NCBI RefSeq assembly: GCF_900107505.1
Contig: NZ_FNQH01000003.1
Location: 124,001-188,000, forward strand
DNA length: 64,000 bases
From: Trichococcus collinsii
GTDB lineage: Bacteria > Bacillota > Bacilli > Lactobacillales > Aerococcaceae
Direction of reading: 5' to 3'
Translations under genes and position numbers: made by a program
In this document: positions 24,749 to 32,602 of the stretch, piece after piece
How the letters are laid out: the number at the start of each line of letters is the position of its first letter
Position numbering within the stretch: the first letter of the stretch is position 1
Notes under the pieces: model-generated
What the model was told of the DNA's origin: nothing
Seen by the model: only the letters and a program-made list of their open reading frames with translations
Databases searched by the model: none

Positions 24749-25855
24749 ATGTCAACAATGAACAACAAACTGACTTTCAAACGCGGCCTTGAACTGAAGA
24801 ACCGCATCATGATGGCACCGATGACGACGAAAATGAGTTTTTATGATGGGGTAGTGACATCCGACGAAATCAATTACTATGCGCTTCGTTCTGGCGAAAT
24901 CGGAGCGGTCATCACAGGCGCTGCGAATGTTCAGAACGACGGAAAAGGCTGGGAAGGCGAATTGAGCGTCGCTTCCGATGTTTTCATTCCGGGGTTGAGC
25001 AAACTGGCTGCGGCCATCAAGAAAAACGGCACCAAAGCTATCCTCCAGATTTTCCATGGTGGCCGCATGACGGATTCAAGCGTCCTTCGTGGTGTTCAAC
25101 CAGTGGCGCCGAGTGCGGTCGCTGCCGAAAGACCGAATGCCGAAACGCCGAGAGCGTTGGCTGGGGACGAAATCCTGGACTTGATCGAAAACTTTAAAGC
25201 CGCAACCCTTCGCGCAATCGTAGCTGGGTTCGACGGTGTGGAACTGCACGGCGCAAATACCTACCTGCTACAACAATTCTTCTCGCCGCACTCCAACCGC
25301 AGGGACGACGAATGGGGCGGCACGCTTGAGAAAAGATTCCGTTTCATTGACAAGTTGGTTGATGAAGTGACGGCAGTCGTGGATGAATCCGGCGTCGAGA
25401 ACTTTATCGTCGGCTACCGCTTTTCACCAGAGGAATACGAAAATCCTGGCATCCGCTTTTCGGATACGCTCTACCTTGTGGACCAATTGGCCGATAAAAA
25501 ATTGGATTATCTGCATATTTCCTTGAGGGACAGTCAACTGGTTTCCGTTTCTGAGGACCATAAAGAGAAAAGCATGCTGGCGTACATCCATGAACAAATC
25601 AACGGACGCGTGCCGTTGGTCGGTGTGGGCGATGTCCGCACGAGCGAAGATGCGGAGCAAGTATTGGAAAATTCGGAGCTTGTTGCCGTCGGACGTGCTT
25701 TGTTGATCGATCCGCATTGGGGCGCAAAAGCTCTCGCTAAAAAGGATGAGCTGATCCGCCAAGAAATATCCAACTACGACCGCGAAGAACTGTTCCTTGC
25801 GAACGGCGTCTGGGGATTCATGGAATTCATGATGCCGGATCGTTTGGGGAAATAA
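24749..25855 (+). CDS. NADH:flavin oxidoreductase, old yellow enzyme family
   Basis: A 368-residue TIM-barrel flavoprotein. Seen: LKNRIMMAPMTT (FMN-site start), QIFHGGRM, the substrate-binding pair H-x-x-N in ELHGANTYLLQQF, FFSPHSNRRDDEWGG, and VGVGDVRTSEDAE with the phosphate-binding GRALLIDP. These enzymes reduce activated alkenes such as enones, nitro compounds or quinones with NAD(P)H. Single gene, with a palindrome upstream that suggests inducible control by an electrophile sensor (inference). Confidence 0.9.
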   Translation: MSTMNNKLTFKRGLELKNRIMMAPMTTKMSFYDGVVTSDEINYYALRSGEIGAVITGAANVQNDGKGWEGELSVASDVFIPGLSKLAAAIKKNGTKAILQIFHGGRMTDSSVLRGVQPVAPSAVAAERPNAETPRALAGDEILDLIENFKAATLRAIVAGFDGVELHGANTYLLQQFFSPHSNRRDDEWGGTLEKRFRFIDKLVDEVTAVVDESGVENFIVGYRFSPEEYENPGIRFSDTLYLVDQLADKKLDYLHISLRDSQLVSVSEDHKEKSMLAYIHEQINGRVPLVGVGDVRTSEDAEQVLENSELVAVGRALLIDPHWGAKALAKKDELIRQEISNYDREELFLANGVWGFMEFMMPDRLGK

Positions 25856-25913
25856 TACAAAAGGGATTATGGCTATTTGGTCAATGCCATTAACTTAAAC
25901 AATTTAAGAACTG

Positions 25914-25953
25914 CAAAAAAGCGAGGATGCATGATGCATTCCCGCTTTTTTTT
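25914..25953 (+). terminator. rho-independent terminator
   Basis: AAAAGCG(a)GGATGCAT pairs with ATGCATTCCCGCTTTT (one bulge), followed by T. Confidence 0.85.
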
Positions 25954-26289
25954 GACTGCGGGCCAAAATGGCTTTGGCTATTTGATGGACTTGTTTCTAA
26001 TTTTGCATAAATTGGCACTTGCATATATTTACTGAAAATTTAAGGATTATCTGGATAGATAATTCCTAAACTGAAAAGTCTAGTATCCAAAAACTGAATA
26101 ATAGATGGAATATAACTGTCGTGAAAGGATTGCTTAGATAGTGATCAAGAGAAAAAAATAATCATACACAACCAAAATTTTATTTCCCATGCTTATTTGC
26201 TTAAGAAACTCAAAATTAGAGAATTGACAAGGTATGCGCTTTAATGTAGGTTATAAATAGAAGTATAAACATTGAAAGGGATTGACAAA

Positions 26290-26403
26290 ATGGAAGATGA
26301 ACCTGGGGAAAGGCAGATTATAAACTTTGTTGGAAGTTTATTTGTGATGCCTAAGCTAAATTATATAAAAATTCATACGTCATTTAACTATTGTAGACCA
26401 TGA
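26290..26403 (+). CDS. possible 37-residue ORF in a long AT-rich gap
   Basis: ATG at 26290, preceded by GAAAGGG at good spacing and by a TTGACA at 26224, opens 37 codons (MEDEPGERQIINFVGSLFVM and 17 more). I do not recognise it. The gap it lies in (25954-26526) is AT-rich and otherwise shows only a weak -10 candidate. It could be a real small protein, a leader for the AI-2E permease gene 120 bases on, or chance. Confidence 0.35.
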   Translation: MEDEPGERQIINFVGSLFVMPKLNYIKIHTSFNYCRP

Positions 26404-26526
26404 TGCAGCCTGCTTATGCTGTGTTTTATAGTCTATTTTTTTTCTGGAAATACTGGACTAGTCGTCAAGTACCTGATACTTCAAATGCACACTCGCGTGA
26501 ATATAATCTGTTGGATTGGAGAGAAT

Positions 26527-27606
26527 ATGGAATCTCATTACAGTAACAAGAAACGCTTCATCGTAAACACAATTTATTTTTTTCTGATTGCTCTCATTGC
26601 TTATGTCTTCTTAAATTATGCAATTAATTTGATAAGTCCTTTTATCTTTGCATTTTTAATTGCATACATGCTTAAAAAGCCAACCAAATCATTAGCGGTA
26701 ATGTTGAAAATTCCGCCTAAAATGGTATCGATTGTCCTTGTCTTGCTTTTTTATAGTACGATTGGACTTCTATTTTCATTGATTGGTGTAAAGTTAATTT
26801 CAGTGGTTACAGCACTCATCTCTGGGCTGCCACTGATATACGAAACGCAACTGGAACCATTTCTTCTAAATACGTTTGATGTTGTGGAGCAAGCTGTTTA
26901 TCGCTTGGATCCTGCCTTGGTTGAAGTTCTGAATGAAGGGTTTAATCAGTTTGTAAATTCGTTGGGTGAGGATGTTAAAAATGTTTCTTTGTCACTGGTG
27001 GGTTCTTTATCAAGCCTAGCGTCTTCGCTGCCTGAATTTCTGATAAAAATAGTATTGATGATCATCTCAACTTTCTTCATCGCAATGGATTATGACACAT
27101 TAGCACAATTTATATCAAGGCAATTCACAAAAAGAAGTAATGAGATAATCCAAAAGATCAAACAATACATATCGCATACTCTGTTCGTGGTGGTCCGTTC
27201 ATATATATTGATTATGGGTATTACTTTTATTGAGCTTTCTGTAGGTCTTTCCATTATTGGAATTCCAAATGCAGTATTGATTGCGTTTATGATCGCGATA
27301 TTCGATATACTACCTGTATTGGGTACAGGCGGAATAATGATTCCATGGACAATCATCACTTTTTTCCAAGGAAACTATCAGGTTTCCCTTGGGATACTAG
27401 TTGTGTATATTGTCGTGACGATTGTAAGGAATATTCTGGAACCGAAAATTGTTGGCGGACAGTTGGGGCTGCATCCTGTTGTGGCACTAATGAGTATGTT
27501 TATAGGGGCTAACCTAATTGGCGTTATTGGCTTGTTCGGATTTCCTATTACGCTATCCTTGCTGAAGCATCTGAGTGATACTGGAACAATCAAGCTGCTT
27601 AAATGA
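26527..27606 (+). CDS. AI-2E family transporter (PerM-like permease)
   Basis: A 359-residue membrane protein with seven or eight hydrophobic segments: a long N-terminal pair, a soluble central region (residues about 110-190), then the conserved C-terminal block with FDILPVLGTGGIMIPW and RNILEPKIVGGQLGLHPV, the signature of the PerM/AI-2E family. Members export small metabolites or act in Na+(Li+)/H+ exchange; few are characterised. The ATG at 26527 follows GGAGAG; an in-frame ATG at 26416 would add a hydrophobic 37-residue extension without a ribosome site. AT-rich like the next gene, 45 bases downstream. Confidence 0.87.
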   Translation: MESHYSNKKRFIVNTIYFFLIALIAYVFLNYAINLISPFIFAFLIAYMLKKPTKSLAVMLKIPPKMVSIVLVLLFYSTIGLLFSLIGVKLISVVTALISGLPLIYETQLEPFLLNTFDVVEQAVYRLDPALVEVLNEGFNQFVNSLGEDVKNVSLSLVGSLSSLASSLPEFLIKIVLMIISTFFIAMDYDTLAQFISRQFTKRSNEIIQKIKQYISHTLFVVVRSYILIMGITFIELSVGLSIIGIPNAVLIAFMIAIFDILPVLGTGGIMIPWTIITFFQGNYQVSLGILVVYIVVTIVRNILEPKIVGGQLGLHPVVALMSMFIGANLIGVIGLFGFPITLSLLKHLSDTGTIKLLK

Positions 27607-27651
27607 GGGATTATGCTGTTGAATGCACTACGAAAGGGAGTTTGGTAAATT

Positions 27652-28899
27652 ATGGAAGTTGGCGACACGTGGCAGTTAATCGTTCTGGTGGCGCTCTTGG
27701 CATTGTCGAGTTTTTTTTCTGCATCAGAAACTGCTCTAATGTCATTGAGTAAAATAAGAATAAGGAATATGGTGGAGGAAAATATCCTAGGCTCAAAAAA
27801 AGTGCAAAAATTAGTTGAAAATCCAAGTACAATGTTGAGTGCGATTCTTGTCGGCAACAATGTTGTGAATATTGGAGCCTCTTCTTTAGCAACATCGTTA
27901 GCAATAAAAAATTTCGGCAGCGCTGGAGTAGGTTTGGCAACGGGAATCATGACTCTTTTGGTCCTGATTTTTTCTGAGATTACGCCTAAGTCATTGGCGG
28001 CACAGAATTCTGAGAAGATAGCCTTGAAGGTTGCCCCTTTTATCAGTGTCGTTGTTGTTATTTTAAAACCGTTTAACGTAATCCTTAATTATCTTACCAA
28101 TAGGATCATTAAAGTGCTTGGTGGGGAAGCGGATGCTCGTGCTCCTTTTATTACGGAAGCAGAGCTGAAAACCATGATCAATGTGAGCCATGAAGAAGGA
28201 ATGCTGGAAAGCGAAGAAAAAGTTATGATACACAATGTCTTTGAATTCAGGGAATCCAGGGTTACAGAAGTAATGACTCCAAGGACGTATATGGTTGCAG
28301 TCAACCTGGATTCACCCTATGAAAAAATAGTAGAGGTATTTAAAACCCAACAGTATTCGCGAATTCCGGTATATGATGACGGAATAGATAATGTAGTGGG
28401 TATACTGTATCTTAAGGATCTGATTTTTTTTGATGCCTCTAAAGAAACTTTTGAAATAACCAAGTACATGAGAGAACCTTACTTTACGTTTGAATTCAAG
28501 TTGATTACGGAACTATTCAGCGAAATGAGAGATAAAAGCATACAGGTTGCTATCGTTATAGATGAGTATGGTGGAACTGCGGGTATGATAACATTGGAAG
28601 ATTTAGTAGAAGAGATTGTGGGAGATATACGTGATGAATCGGATGAACTTTTCAATGAAATAGAGGTTGTCAAAGAAGACGATTATCTTGTGCGTGGCAG
28701 TGCAGAAATCGATCTTGTAAATGAAATGCTGGGAGTTAAAATTGAATCTGAGGACTTTGATACTATTGGTGGTTTCGTGACAGGACTATTTGGCAGACTT
28801 CCGGAAGCAGGAGAGCAGATAGAATTTAATAACATGAAGTTTATTGTAGAACACGTTCAAAGATACAGGATTGAGAAGTTAAGAATATTTACATACTAA
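27652..28899 (+). CDS. CNNM/CorC-HlyC family divalent-cation transporter
   Basis: A 415-residue protein with the full family plan: an N-terminal DUF21 membrane domain (about 1-180, opening with LALSSFFSASETALMSLS), two CBS domains (VMTPRTYMVAVNL... and IQVAIVIDEYGGTAGMITLEDLVEE) and a C-terminal CorC_HlyC domain (DYLVRGSAEIDLVNEMLG). Relatives such as YhdP/MpfA export Mg2+, with CBS binding of nucleotides as control. The hemolysin label often given is historical. Probably co-transcribed with the AI-2E permease; both are AT-rich compared with the rest of the window. Confidence 0.9.
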   Translation: MEVGDTWQLIVLVALLALSSFFSASETALMSLSKIRIRNMVEENILGSKKVQKLVENPSTMLSAILVGNNVVNIGASSLATSLAIKNFGSAGVGLATGIMTLLVLIFSEITPKSLAAQNSEKIALKVAPFISVVVVILKPFNVILNYLTNRIIKVLGGEADARAPFITEAELKTMINVSHEEGMLESEEKVMIHNVFEFRESRVTEVMTPRTYMVAVNLDSPYEKIVEVFKTQQYSRIPVYDDGIDNVVGILYLKDLIFFDASKETFEITKYMREPYFTFEFKLITELFSEMRDKSIQVAIVIDEYGGTAGMITLEDLVEEIVGDIRDESDELFNEIEVVKEDDYLVRGSAEIDLVNEMLGVKIESEDFDTIGGFVTGLFGRLPEAGEQIEFNNMKFIVEHVQRYRIEKLRIFTY

Positions 28900-28923
28900 A
28901 ATTTTTGTAGGGCCCAAAAATAA

Positions 28924-28981
28924 TAAAAGGCTATATGGATTTCCCTTTAATAAAGGAGAACGCTCTATGGTCTTTTTTTCT
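28924..28981 (+). terminator. rho-independent terminator after the CNNM gene
   Basis: A long imperfect stem: AAAAGGCTATA at the 5' side pairs with TATGGTCTTTT at the 3' side including G-T pairs, with an inner CCTTT/AAAGG, followed by a T run. Confidence 0.65.
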
Positions 28982-29019
28982 GCCAGCTGAGGCTGCGCGC
29001 GATTCCGGAACTTGTGATA

Positions 29020-29051
29020 TGTTATAATGAGGTCAAAAAAGAGCGGTTACA
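29020..29051 (+). promoter_or_regulatory. extended -10 promoter plus shared AGCGGTTACA element (copy C)
   Basis: TGTTATAAT (TATAAT 29023-29028) and AGCGGTTACA (29042-29051), with the CG 15 bases after the -10. Further downstream ATAGTCGATTGTCT repeats the 5' UTR of copy B. It drives the lipoprotein gene at 29120. Confidence 0.65.
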
Positions 29052-29119
29052 AAATGCACGGTATAGTCGATTGTCTTCCTTAATCCATAGGCTTTTGTCA
29101 GTTCAAGGAGGGACTTCAG

Positions 29120-29716
29120 ATGATCAAAAATAACAAACACCGGTGCACGTTTTTCTTCACCATGACCATGTTGTTTATTTTTTCGGGCTGCGGCTCCTCC
29201 AATGACGAAGCTGCCTCATCTTCGGATCCGGAAGCGATCAGGGAGAGCCAAATCAGTGAACTGGAAAGCAGTGATCTGATCGGGAATGTGGAAGCGTATG
29301 CGGTTATCCAAGGCTTGCTTGCGGAAGGGCAAGCCCCGATTCCCGCTAAGATATTCATCATCGAAAACGATGAGTCCGTTGAGGAAGGGGCTAGAGAAAA
29401 ATACGTGTATTCGCCGCACTATCTCGATTTGCCAGAGGAACTGCAGGCCAAATCTGATTCCGAAATGAACGTGCTGGTCAAGCTGCGCCGCTATTACATG
29501 GAAACCGGAACCTATTCAAATGAAGGGATTGCCTATACGCGCTATGTCCAAATTACCATCATGGATAGGGCAGCCGGCACCATTATCCATGAGGAAACAA
29601 TGATCGGATCAGCGCCATTCAGCATCAGTGAAGATCAATCCGCGGGGTATGGCTATGTTCCCGAATACCAAGTGCTGGAGAAGATTTTGGCCTATTTTGG
29701 CTATGCGGAAGAATGA
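29120..29716 (+). CDS. lipoprotein of unknown function
   Basis: A 198-residue exported protein. The signal peptide (KNNKHRCTFFFTMTMLFIF) ends in the lipobox FSGC, followed by a Ser/Glu/Asp-rich linker. The mature part has a mixed alpha/beta pattern (VEAYAVIQGLLAEGQAPIPAK, YTRYVQITIMDRAAGTIIHE) and no recognised motif. A strong AGGAGG site supports the start. The small membrane protein begins 37 bases downstream, so both are probably transcribed from the promoter at 29020. Confidence 0.78.
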   Translation: MIKNNKHRCTFFFTMTMLFIFSGCGSSNDEAASSSDPEAIRESQISELESSDLIGNVEAYAVIQGLLAEGQAPIPAKIFIIENDESVEEGAREKYVYSPHYLDLPEELQAKSDSEMNVLVKLRRYYMETGTYSNEGIAYTRYVQITIMDRAAGTIIHEETMIGSAPFSISEDQSAGYGYVPEYQVLEKILAYFGYAEE

Positions 29717-29753
29717 AGTCAGTTACTTCGGTTGATTTGGGAGGAGAATTATT

Positions 29754-30014
29754 ATGAAAGTAGTTCCAGAAAGTAGCGCGGGGAAATGGGCGGTCGGATT
29801 GACGTCGGCTAGTATTGTGTTGTTGGTGATATTCTTACTTTTCGAAACGATGGGTTTCATATTATTAGTTGCCATTCTCCTGGAGTTGGCTGCTTTAGTC
29901 CTTAGCATAAAAGCACTCCGAAAAGAACGAACAATCTTGACTTACTGTGCATTGATCTTTGGTGTTGTGGTCATCTTATTTTTGCTCTCACACAGTCTTT
30001 TCATTCAAGACTGA
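29754..30014 (+). CDS. small membrane protein (paralogue of 19726)
   Basis: An 86-residue protein with three hydrophobic segments. SSAGKWAVGLTSASIVLLVI matches the N-terminus of the protein at 19726, and the basic loop before the third segment (IKALRKERTILTYCAL) matches IKYKDRALLTLLSI. It follows the lipoprotein gene and precedes an ICMT-like methyltransferase. Function unknown. Confidence 0.75.
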   Translation: MKVVPESSAGKWAVGLTSASIVLLVIFLLFETMGFILLVAILLELAALVLSIKALRKERTILTYCALIFGVVVILFLLSHSLFIQD

Positions 30015-30056
30015 TCGTATTCTGGATGCAACACGGATAATATTGAGGTGCTGACT

Positions 30057-30632
30057 GTGAAAACTATTGGGTTGATACTGTATTTTTCCTTCTACATAAA
30101 CTTCTACATCAAAATGTTTGTGCAAAACAGCCGCGGCATAAAAACTATCCAAATCGGAAGAGGGAATAAACCAAAAAAAACAGGTATCATTGAAATTAGC
30201 CTGGTAATCACGCTTCTGCTGACAGCATTGACCCAATTCCTGACTATTTTATTCGATGAAAAACTGCCTATCATCATACAGCATGACGGTGTCAGATACC
30301 TTGGGGCTATTCTTTCCGTAGCGGGGATCATAACACTGATTGTTGCCATGGCAACGTTGGGCGACAGTTGGAGAGGCGGCATTGATTACAAGCAGAAAAC
30401 GGTATTGATAACGACGGGAATATACAAGTACAGCAGAAATCCAGGATTTGTCGGATTTGATTTGTTCTTTATCGGAATGGCTTTGCTGTTTTCAAACATA
30501 GTCAATATCCTCATTTCCTGCATACTGTTATTCCTCCTTCATCTTCAGATATTAGAAGAGGAGAAGTTTCTATCAAAGGTATTTGGAAAAGAATATACAG
30601 GTTATCAGAAGAAAACGAGAAGATACTTTTGA
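30057..30632 (+). CDS. ICMT/PEMT-like membrane methyltransferase
   Basis: A 191-residue polytopic protein. The family block is present: DYKQKTVLITTGIYKYSRNP, then a hydrophobic segment, then EEEKFLSKVFGKEYTGY. It is divergent from the relative at 4864 but has the same plan. The GTG at 30057 lies eight bases after an AGG site and is preferred over the GTG at 30048. The methylated substrate is unknown. It is 42 bases after the small membrane gene, so a three-gene unit from 29120 is likely. Confidence 0.78.
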   Translation: MKTIGLILYFSFYINFYIKMFVQNSRGIKTIQIGRGNKPKKTGIIEISLVITLLLTALTQFLTILFDEKLPIIIQHDGVRYLGAILSVAGIITLIVAMATLGDSWRGGIDYKQKTVLITTGIYKYSRNPGFVGFDLFFIGMALLFSNIVNILISCILLFLLHLQILEEEKFLSKVFGKEYTGYQKKTRRYF

Positions 30633-30808
30633 AGAGGTGCTATGCCGATAAAATGGTTATGTCAGGCAACAATACGTTCTATTTAATTGCCTTCCCGGAA
30701 GCGGAATGGCATGACAAAGAGCATCATTTGGATTGAGTACAGATTCAGTGTGTTCACATTTTGTCCGCAATACTGTTGGATTATAGACAAAATGTAGGCG
30801 CTTAAAAG

Positions 30809-30817
30809 TGTTATAAT
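30809..30817 (+). promoter_or_regulatory. extended -10 promoter of the HIT gene
   Basis: TGTTATAAT, 35 bases before the ATG at 30852. No good -35. Confidence 0.65.
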
Positions 30818-30851
30818 GGACCGGAAGTATATTTCAAGGAGGTCTGTATTT

Positions 30852-31274
30852 ATGAAAGATGAAAATTGCGCCTATTGCATGGAAGGCGAAATGGTGGCGG
30901 CTTTCGGCTACCCTTGCTGCGAATTGCCTTACAGTAAAGTCTACGTTTTTAAAGAACAAAGCCACAAAGGCCGCGTGATCGTTGCCTACAAAGACCACGT
31001 GAGCGAATTGGTGAACATCACGGATGAAGAGCGAAACGGCTACTTCGCGGACATCGCCACAGTTGCGAATGCGCTGCACAAAGCCTTCAGCCCTGAAAAG
31101 GTCAATTACGGTGCTTACGGCGATACCGGCAAACACCTGCACTTCCACTTGGTGCCAAAATACAAAGACGACGCCTTCGAATGGGGCTCGACTTTCGACA
31201 TGAACCCAGGCCGCGTGACCCTGACGGACGATGCGTACGAAGCATTGGCTGAACAGATCCGTACAAACATGTAA
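30852..31274 (+). CDS. HIT-family nucleotide hydrolase/transferase
   Basis: A 140-residue cytosolic protein. The histidine triad is HLHFHLVPKY (H-x-H-x-H-x-x-P), and the upstream segment GRVIVAYKDHVSELVNITDEE has the usual HIT layout. A Cys pair near the start (CAYC) and Cys-Cys (YPCCELP) could bind zinc as in many HIT proteins. The family hydrolyses or transfers nucleotidyl groups from nucleotide phosphoramidates or dinucleotides. The ATG follows AAGGAGG; an earlier in-frame start at 30816 lies in the promoter. A structured region follows the stop. Confidence 0.88.
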   Translation: MKDENCAYCMEGEMVAAFGYPCCELPYSKVYVFKEQSHKGRVIVAYKDHVSELVNITDEERNGYFADIATVANALHKAFSPEKVNYGAYGDTGKHLHFHLVPKYKDDAFEWGSTFDMNPGRVTLTDDAYEALAEQIRTNM

Positions 31275-31283
31275 AGAGCGTGA

Positions 31284-31410
31284 TGATTCGCGGGAGGGGA
31301 TGAGCACTAAGAGGATATTACAAGAACAGCCGCTTTTTGGCTGTGACGTAATATCAGCTTAGGCGGAATCGCCTGCGAATCAGAATGCGTTTAAGAGAGC
31401 GTTCTGATTC
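31284..31410 (+). ncRNA. strongly folded RNA region of unknown kind
   Basis: Four nested or adjacent stems can be drawn. P1: TGATTCGC (31284-31291) with GCGAATCA (31375-31382). P2: CTAAG/CTTAG, GATATTAC (31314-31321)/GTAATATC (31348-31355) and ACAGCC/GGCTGT, separated by small purine-rich loops. P3: GGCG/CGCC. A fourth, 9-bp perfect stem GAATCAGAA (31377-31385)/TTCTGATTC (31402-31410) competes with P1 for the same bases. No ORF explains it. It could be a 3' UTR element, a small RNA or a remnant of a palindromic repeat. Confidence 0.5.
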
Positions 31411-31415
31411 CGAAT

Positions 31416-31450
31416 TAAAAAAGCTGGCTCCAGATGGAGTCAGCTTTTTG
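31416..31450. terminator. bidirectional terminator
   Basis: AAAAGCTG(g)CTCCA pairs with TGGAG(t)CAGCTTTT; T runs on both strands. It ends the HIT transcript with its structured tail and the minus-strand pentapeptide gene. Confidence 0.85.
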
Positions 31451-31503
31451 CTTTAACCAAAGGAAAAGACAGTAACTGATGCAATGTAAAAATTATCAAC
31501 ACA

Positions 31504-32355
31504 TCAGGCTATCCAATGAAAGGGTCTTTGGATATAAGAGGGTAGCAAAGTCTTCTCATCACCTTTAGCTGAATTCATTTGCATCTGAGTCAAAAACATA
31601 CTCGTGGATAAGTTTGCCCCCCCTAAATCAGCGTCACGCAAATCAGCCCCGATAAAATCCGCACCTCTAAAATCTGCATTTTTCATATCAGCAGCAATCA
31701 AATAAGCTCCCCTTAAATTGACAGCCTGCAGATTTTGCCCGCTTAAATTTTTCCCGATCCAGTTGACTCTTTCATGATTATATTCCTTGGCTTTTTTGTT
31801 GCCAGAAATTCTGTGGATTAGTCTTCCTCGTATATAGTTGCTGGTTTCCGATAACAATCCATTTAAGGGAAATCTGTGCACCACTATAGCCAAAGACAGA
31901 AGGTGATCAGCATCGTGTTTTGTCAGGTTTTGCAACTCTTTTAGCTGCACGTTCAATTTCTCGGACAAATTCTGGGGTAATTCATAAGACAAAGCTTCCG
32001 CCGCGTAGGCAATCATTTCATGGATTTGTTCCATAATCGGAAACACTTGGAACATCCTGGCTCTAATTTCAAGGTCATCCCGCCAACTTTGACCTTTAAA
32101 CGTAACTTGGGAAACAACTTGTCCAGCACCCAAACAGTCAAACACGGTACAGCCCTTAAAACCTTCCTCCCGTAGATGAGCGTGAATGTGGCACCTGTAA
32201 TTGGACTGCAAATTGACACAAGGACTGCCTGCCGGTTTGTTGATTGCAAAATCGCTTGACGCTATGAGGTTGAGCGCTGTGCAGCAGAGCCCAATGCACT
32301 GCGAACAATCGGCCCTTAAACTTTCTCTGATATTTTTGGCTGTTTCGTTATACAT
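31504..32355 (-). CDS. Cys-rich N-terminal domain fused to pentapeptide repeats
   Basis: A protein of 283 residues (290 if the upstream GTG at 32376 is used). The C-terminal 80 residues are pentapeptide repeats (NLSGQNLQAVNLRG, NADFRGADFIGADLRDADLGG), which fold as a right-handed beta-helix. The first 90 residues hold nine or so cysteines, starting DCSQCIGLCC and continuing with SNYRCH, KGC and FDC, similar to the YkgJ-type metal-chelate-binding proteins. The middle is helical. Metal binding and a nucleic-acid or gyrase-like target are inferences; no function is established for this fusion to my knowledge. AT-rich, single-gene unit. Confidence 0.75.
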   Translation of the reverse strand: MYNETAKNIRESLRADCSQCIGLCCTALNLIASSDFAINKPAGSPCVNLQSNYRCHIHAHLREEGFKGCTVFDCLGAGQVVSQVTFKGQSWRDDLEIRARMFQVFPIMEQIHEMIAYAAEALSYELPQNLSEKLNVQLKELQNLTKHDADHLLSLAIVVHRFPLNGLLSETSNYIRGRLIHRISGNKKAKEYNHERVNWIGKNLSGQNLQAVNLRGAYLIAADMKNADFRGADFIGADLRDADLGGANLSTSMFLTQMQMNSAKGDEKTLLPSYIQRPFHWIA

Positions 32356-32556
32356 TTTTGCAACCATCCTTTTCACGTTGGTCGAGGCTCAAAAAATAAG
32401 GAGATTAAATTCCAGGTCACTAGCCCCATTTATATTTTTGAACTGAAGAAAAATTCTTGATTCCATTATACATGATTTTCAATCCATCTGTGGATGCAAA
32501 TAACGACTATCCTAACTTCCCAATCCACAAAAATAGGCGGATTGGGTGCGATGTTC

Positions 32557-32562
32557 TATAAT
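32557..32562 (+). promoter_or_regulatory. promoter -10 for the photolyase operon
   Basis: TATAAT, 40 bases before the photolyase ATG. The -35 position (32534-32539) is a poor match, so an activator or extended contact may be needed. Confidence 0.55.
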
Positions 32563-32602
32563 AGAAATGACAATAATCGTGAAGAAATACGGGGGGAAAT
32601 GG

